Source of the DNA: CAXYVC01 sp964292295 | GTDB lineage: Bacteria; Acidobacteriota; Holophagae; Holophagales; Holophagaceae | Assembly (NCBI GenBank): GCA_964292295.1 | Contig: CAXYVC010000131.1 | Location: 1 to 7,179, forward strand | Direction of reading: 5' to 3' | DNA length: 7,179 bases | Shown here: positions 6,004-7,179 of the stretch, in pieces | Position numbering within the stretch: the stretch's first letter is position 1 | Layout of the letters: every line of letters begins with the position of its first letter | Position numbers and translations under genes: made by a program | Notes under the pieces: model-generated | Databases searched by the model: none | Told to the model about the DNA's origin: nothing | Seen by the model: the letters and a program-made list of their open reading frames with translations, nothing else

Positions 6004-6018
6004 CCTTTCCCGGAAAGG
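6004..6018 (+). promoter_or_regulatory. Inverted repeat containing the DUF1015 ribosome binding site
   Basis: CCTTTCC (6004-6010) and GGAAAGG (6012-6018) are perfect 7-base arms around one C. The right arm holds the AAAGG Shine-Dalgarno, 4 bases before the ATG at 6023. As RNA it would form six pairs closing a 3-base loop and hide the site; as DNA it could be an operator half-site pair. A role in control is inferred. Confidence 0.4.
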
Positions 6019-6022
6019 TGCC

Positions 6023-7179
6023 ATGTCCCACATCACGCCCTTCAAAGCCTTCCGTCCCAGGCCCGACCTGGCTGCCAAGGTCGCCTCCGTCCCCTACGAC
6101 GTGATCAACGCCCAGGAGGCCCGCCAGCTGGCCGCCGGGAATCCCGTCTCCTTCCTCCACGTGGGCCGCCCCGAGATCGACCTGCCCGAGGGCATCGACG
6201 AGCACGACGACAAGGTGTACGCCACCGGCGTGGCGAACCTGAAGAAGTTCATCGCCGAGGGCACCCTGGTGGCCGAGGACAAGCCCTGCCTCTACGTGTA
6301 CCAGCAGCGCATGGGCGACCACGTGCAGGCCGGCCTCGTGGCCCTCTGCTCCGTGAAGGAGTACGAGAAGGAGCTGATCAAGAAGCACGAGTACACGCGG
6401 AAGGACAAGGAGGACGACCGCACGCGGCACGTCACCGAGCAGAACGCCAACGCCGAGCCCGTGTTCCTCACCTACCGCGCCGTGCCCTACATCGACGCCC
6501 TCGTGGACGAAGTGCGCAAGCAGAAGCCCCTGTACGACGTGGTCACGCCCGACGGCATCGGGCACACGGTGTGGGTCATCTCGGACGAGACCGTGATCCT
6601 GGCCCTCATCCACCTCTTCGCGGGCATTCCCGCCATGTACATCGCCGACGGCCACCACCGCACCGCCGCGGCCATCCGCTACGGCCAGGCCCGCCGCGCC
6701 GCGAACCCCGCGCCCACGGGCGACGAACCGTACGAGAGCTTCATGGCTGTGGTCTTCCCCCACGACCAACTGAAGATCATGGACTACAACCGCGTGGTGA
6801 AGGACCTGAACGGCCTGACGAAGGAACAGTTCCTGTCCAAGGTTCAGGAGAAATTCGAGATCGGCCCCAACGCCACCCGCACCCCGAAGGCCCTGCACAG
6901 CTTCGGCATGTATCTCGACGGGCAGTGGCACACCCTCACCGCGAAGCCCGGCACCTGGGACGTCAAGGATCCCGTGAAGAGCCTGGACGTGAGCATCCTC
7001 CAGGAGAACCTGCTCCAGCCCATCCTCGGCATCCAGGACCCCCGCACGGACAAGCGCATCGACTTCGTGGGCGGGATCCGCGGCATGGACGAGCTGGAGA
7101 AGCGCGTGAAGGAAGGAGCCGCCGTGGCCTTCTCCATGTTCCCCACCTCCCTGGTGGAGCTGATGGACGTGGCCGACGC
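6023..7179 (+). CDS. DUF1015 family protein (3' end beyond window)
   Basis: An open frame of 385 codons runs off the right edge; family members are roughly 400-420 aa, so only a short C-terminal piece is missing. Family signatures are the N-terminal ITPFKAFRP and VPYDVI (PYDV at 24-27), a charged block KHEYTRKDKEDDRTRH (121-136), YIADGHHRTAAAI (206-218) and IMDYNRVVKDL (252-262). The family has no assigned reaction in what I know. DGHHR resembles the G-x-HR motif of the ParB/sulfiredoxin-like fold, which includes free-serine kinases (SerK, SbnI), and DUF1015 genes are, from memory, frequent neighbours of serA and serC. No signal peptide or membrane helix is present, so it is cytosolic. The start is fixed by AAAGG at suitable spacing and by family alignment. 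It lies 81 bases after the phosphatase gene. Codon use is strongly biased to G/C endings and Lys/Glu/Asp-rich, unlike the Arg/Leu-rich neighbours, which suggests a well-expressed housekeeping protein. Confidence 0.93.
   Translation, partial: MSHITPFKAFRPRPDLAAKVASVPYDVINAQEARQLAAGNPVSFLHVGRPEIDLPEGIDEHDDKVYATGVANLKKFIAEGTLVAEDKPCLYVYQQRMGDHVQAGLVALCSVKEYEKELIKKHEYTRKDKEDDRTRHVTEQNANAEPVFLTYRAVPYIDALVDEVRKQKPLYDVVTPDGIGHTVWVISDETVILALIHLFAGIPAMYIADGHHRTAAAIRYGQARRAANPAPTGDEPYESFMAVVFPHDQLKIMDYNRVVKDLNGLTKEQFLSKVQEKFEIGPNATRTPKALHSFGMYLDGQWHTLTAKPGTWDVKDPVKSLDVSILQENLLQPILGIQDPRTDKRIDFVGGIRGMDELEKRVKEGAAVAFSMFPTSLVELMDVAD

Noticed and set aside
5093..6931. A 612-codon open frame on the - strand opposite the phosphatase and DUF1015 genes
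   Set aside because: It is His/Val/Gly-rich antisense sequence that spans two clear genes and an intergenic gap, with no motif of its own.
1..7179. CRISPR arrays, insertion sequences, phage genes or toxin-antitoxin pairs
   Set aside because: No regularly spaced repeats, transposase, integrase or terminal inverted repeats were seen; the genes are typical chromosomal signalling and metabolic ones.

Overview
The window is GC-rich DNA (about 70% by eye), gene-dense, with strong G/C preference at third codon positions. The gene set fits a free-living Gram-negative bacterium: a Cache-type sensor kinase, two response regulators (one a REC-PATAN/DUF4388 fusion), a membrane acyltransferase-like protein, a GH113-like glycosidase and a DUF1015 protein. 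My best guess is Acidobacteriota (Holophaga/Geothrix-like), with Myxococcota or Desulfuromonadota as alternatives. This is an inference from gene content, not from a marker gene.

Layout. At 1-399 (+) is the C-terminal end of a polytopic membrane protein. It converges, with only 7 bases between stop codons, on a Cache-domain sensor histidine kinase (407-2248, -). Upstream of the kinase lie about 250 noncoding bases (2249-2504) packed with inverted and direct repeats, plus a terminator-like hairpin whose T-run faces the + strand. Next is a REC/coiled-coil response regulator (2505-3113, -). It is divergent from a + strand run of genes, with 88 bases between them.

The + strand run holds a membrane-anchored clan GH-A (GH113-like) protein (3202-4476) and, 20 bases later, a REC-PATAN response regulator (4497-5300). 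That gene's stop codon overlaps the TTG start of a histidine-phosphatase-superfamily enzyme (5297-5941). After 81 bases a DUF1015 protein (6023 to beyond the right edge) begins.

How they may work together. The - strand regulator and kinase look like a separate two-component pair, with Cache sensing outside the membrane and phosphotransfer to a REC protein lacking a DNA-binding domain. On the + strand, the phosphatase carries features I associate with the metal-independent phosphoserine phosphatases: a His two residues after the conserved Glu, and a C-terminal His-containing tail. DUF1015 genes are, from memory, often beside serA/serC. I therefore suggest that 5297-7179 is the left end of a serine-metabolism cluster translationally coupled to a signalling protein. 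No clearly new multi-gene defence, mobile or CRISPR system is visible; the region otherwise looks like ordinary chromosome.
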